DNA from: Ignavibacteriales bacterium
GTDB taxonomy: Bacteria > Bacteroidota > Ignavibacteria > T3Sed10-11
Direction of reading: 5' to 3'
Assembly: GCA_003560935.1 (NCBI GenBank)
Contig: PWJF01000214.1
Coordinates: 1-6,133 of the forward strand
DNA: 6,133 nt
Shown here: positions 4,146 through 6,133 of the stretch, one piece after another
How the letters are laid out: the number at the start of each line of letters is the position of its first letter
Position numbering within the stretch: the first letter of the stretch is position 1
Notes under the pieces: generated by a model
What the model was told of the DNA's origin: nothing
Databases searched by the model: none
Seen by the model: the letters and a program-made list of their open reading frames with translations, nothing else
Made by a program: the position numbers and the translations under genes

Positions 4146-6133
4146 CCGTGAGATTCCACAAAGGTTTCCAAGTGGGATCCAATAAAAGTAATTTTACCGA
4201 TAATGGGCCTGGCAGTGATAAAAGACGATCAAGCAGTTTTATTGCTTCCTGGTATTCACCAGTCATGACATAAATCCTGGCCAGATCTTCAACCCTGTAA
4301 ACCCCTCTGAACGCTTCCTTTTCAATAGGCATTAAATCAACCCCTTTTTTGCCTGATTCAATTGCTTCTTCCTTCATACCCAGGCCTGCATATACTATTC
4401 CCAAAGCGCTAAATAAGCGGGAATCGTTTGGGTCATGGTTTATTCTGGTTTCAAGTTCAATACGAGCATTATCAAAGTTTTGGCGGGCTAAATCCATATT
4501 GCCCATAATTCGGTAAATATTTGCAATATGCAGTGATTTTGGGCGGAAATAGAACTGGTTTTCTATAATTTCCAAATCTTTAGAAAGCAAAAAGGTAATA
4601 GCCATTTGATAATTGCCATCAAAAAGGTCCATCAAGGCCATAGTTTCAACTATCTGAGGATTGTTTGTAGCTTCCTTAAATTTCATGGCTTCATTGATGG
4701 TTTCCCTTGCCTTAAACGTATTACCATTCCACTTCAAATACATCAGGCTTCTTGCCCAGTAATTATAAATTAACGTGGGGTTAAGAAAAGTTGTTTTAAT
4801 AAAGAATCTTTCAGCCTCCTCGTATTCTCCAAGTAGGAAAAGTATTTCAGCAGTTTGAAAAGTAATATCCGGGTTACTCTGATCCATTGTAAGTGCAAGT
4901 AAAACATATTCCTTGGCAAGCTTCCATTCTCCTGCTCTTCTGTGAACAGCTGATTTCGTATTAATACATTCCCAGTTGTTTGGAAGTTTGGTTTCTGAAA
5001 GCTCTAATTCTTCCAGGGCCTTTGGATAATCGAGGAAACACCAGTAGTAATAATATCCAAGAGCTAAATGAATTTCAGGAATTTCTGGATCAATTCTGGT
5101 GGCAGCATCAATGGCTTCTTTGGATTTTATTATTCTTTCGGCACTCCGATCATAATGGAACCAATACATAGATGCGTGACTAATGGAAAGCCTGATATAT
5201 GCCTGAGCGAATTGCGGGTCCAATTCAATGGCTTTTGAGTACATTGAAATAGCTATGGAATAATCCTGTTCATCATAACTTCGAAAGAAGTATTCATTTC
5301 CTTTGAGGAAATAATTATAAGCCTCCATGTTTTTTGTGGGTGCCTTTTCAATCAATGCTATCTCCTGCGGCGCAATAACAGCTTTCAGCTCCCTGGCCAC
5401 CGATTGCGCCACCTCACTCTGAATAAAAAATATGCGTGACAGATCACTCAGATCTCCGTCGTATATCTCTGACCATAAATGGGCATCTGTTTTGGCATTG
5501 ATCAACTGTACGGTAATGCGCACGTTATTGCCACTCCGGCGCACACTGCCCTCAAGAATATTTGCCACACCAAGTTCCCGGGCAATCTCCTTTATCGACT
5601 TGTCGGTATTCTTGTATCGCATGGAGGAAGTGCGTGAAATCACCTTCAGGTCGCCAATCTTGAAGAGGCGGTCAAGGATCTCCTCCATCATGCCATCGCT
5701 GAAATATTCCTGGTCAGGATCATTGCTCAGGTTTGTGAAGGGTAAGACGGCAATCGACTCTATTGCACGGGCTTCCGGAACCGGACTTCCAAGAAAAAAG
5801 ACGGCAGCGACGACGAGCAGTAAAAAGAATACCGCTGCAGCGTACAAAAACGGTTTGCGGCCGGCAAACACTCTACGCCAGTCGGTTCCACCTACAGCCG
5901 TACCTGTGAATACATCCAGGTCCGAAAGAAGCTCGTCTAACTGTTGGTAGCGGTCTTCTTTATTCTTCTGAAGCGTCCTCATAACAATGGCTTCAAGTTC
6001 GGGAGGTACATCCGGATTAAAGTTTCCGATGGGAGGAGGATCTTCATTTAATATCGAATATACTGCCGCTGTCTCATATTCCGATTGAAACGGGAGCCGT
6101 CCCGTAAGCATCTCGTACAGCACGACACCGAAC
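4096..6133 (-). CDS. Transmembrane Ser/Thr protein kinase with TolB-like and TPR domains (5' end outside the window)
   Basis: The frame is open to the window edge, where it reads FGVVLYEMLTGRLPF. The GTG at 6123 is an internal valine, not a start. Visible are 678 residues, numbered from the first complete codon. Residues 1-75 are the C-lobe end of a Hanks-type kinase domain, ending with the conserved Arg in KNKEDRYQQLDELL; the ATP site, HRD and DFG are not in view. A membrane helix lies at about 95-115, then a TolB-like domain at ~124-253 (SIAVLPFTNLSNDPDQEYFSDGM, ILEGSVRRSGNNVRITVQLI). TPR-like repeats fill ~270-640, ending in DPTWKPLW, a typical close for this family. The kinase end closely resembles the downstream kinase (LPF-SEY-A-VYSILNE-P), so the two are paralogs there, but the TolB/TPR halves are of different subtypes. 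Base composition falls sharply at the TolB/TPR boundary. It probably signals across the membrane; substrate and ligand are unknown. Confidence 0.9.
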   Translation of the reverse strand, partial: FGVVLYEMLTGRLPFQSEYETAAVYSILNEDPPPIGNFNPDVPPELEAIVMRTLQKNKEDRYQQLDELLSDLDVFTGTAVGGTDWRRVFAGRKPFLYAAAVFFLLLVVAAVFFLGSPVPEARAIESIAVLPFTNLSNDPDQEYFSDGMMEEILDRLFKIGDLKVISRTSSMRYKNTDKSIKEIARELGVANILEGSVRRSGNNVRITVQLINAKTDAHLWSEIYDGDLSDLSRIFFIQSEVAQSVARELKAVIAPQEIALIEKAPTKNMEAYNYFLKGNEYFFRSYDEQDYSIAISMYSKAIELDPQFAQAYIRLSISHASMYWFHYDRSAERIIKSKEAIDAATRIDPEIPEIHLALGYYYYWCFLDYPKALEELELSETKLPNNWECINTKSAVHRRAGEWKLAKEYVLLALTMDQSNPDITFQTAEILFLLGEYEEAERFFIKTTFLNPTLIYNYWARSLMYLKWNGNTFKARETINEAMKFKEATNNPQIVETMALMDLFDGNYQMAITFLLSKDLEIIENQFYFRPKSLHIANIYRIMGNMDLARQNFDNARIELETRINHDPNDSRLFSALGIVYAGLGMKEEAIESGKKGVDLMPIEKEAFRGVYRVEDLARIYVMTGEYQEAIKLLDRLLSLPGPLSVKLLLLDPTWKPLWNLTEFKKITNKYIRNDKHH

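Noticed and set aside
5432..5950. 172-codon plus-strand reading frame inside the upstream kinase gene
   Set aside because: It lies entirely antisense to the TolB-like and membrane part of a clear coding sequence; Ser/Arg-rich low-information protein typical of a shadow frame.

Overview
The window is bacterial chromosomal DNA, and every gene I can support lies on the minus strand, so transcription runs from the high coordinates to the low ones. The family mix is eukaryote-like (Hanks-type) Ser/Thr kinases fused through one membrane helix to TolB-like and TPR domains, a TIR remnant of a type I associate with Bacteroidota and relatives, and an ECF sigma factor. This suggests a member of the FCB group or a neighbouring candidate phylum (Ignavibacteria, Calditrichota, KSB1, Zixibacteria-like) or Acidobacteria. 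No rRNA or marker gene is present, so this placement is only an inference.

Layout in transcription order. (1) 6133-4096 is the 3' two-thirds of a transmembrane Ser/Thr kinase with TolB-like and TPR domains; its kinase core lies outside the window. (2) 4112-3882 is a junction that looks empty but carries recognisable debris. It holds the first ~20 codons of a TIR-domain gene, a short possible gene tail, the first ~17 codons of another kinase gene with its own Shine-Dalgarno sequence, and a degenerate GC-rich palindrome. (3) 3881-1065 is a complete 938-aa transmembrane Ser/Thr kinase of the same general build but with a different sensor half. (4) 1051-491 is an ECF sigma factor that starts 13 bases after the kinase stop, with the kinase stop codon touching its ribosome-binding site. 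(5) 490-154 is intergenic with weak hairpins. (6) 153-1 is the N-terminus of a YbaK-type aminoacyl-tRNA deacylase.

The likely working unit is the kinase-sigma pair. A membrane kinase with a large extracytoplasmic TolB/TPR half is co-translated with an ECF sigma factor, and no anti-sigma gene lies between or after them in the window. This resembles the known logic of kinase-controlled ECF factors (PknT/EcfP in Vibrio parahaemolyticus), although this sigma factor keeps part of its acidic region 2.2 motif. The upstream second kinase and the broken TIR and kinase starts suggest a locus where such multidomain signalling genes are repeatedly duplicated, recombined and deleted.
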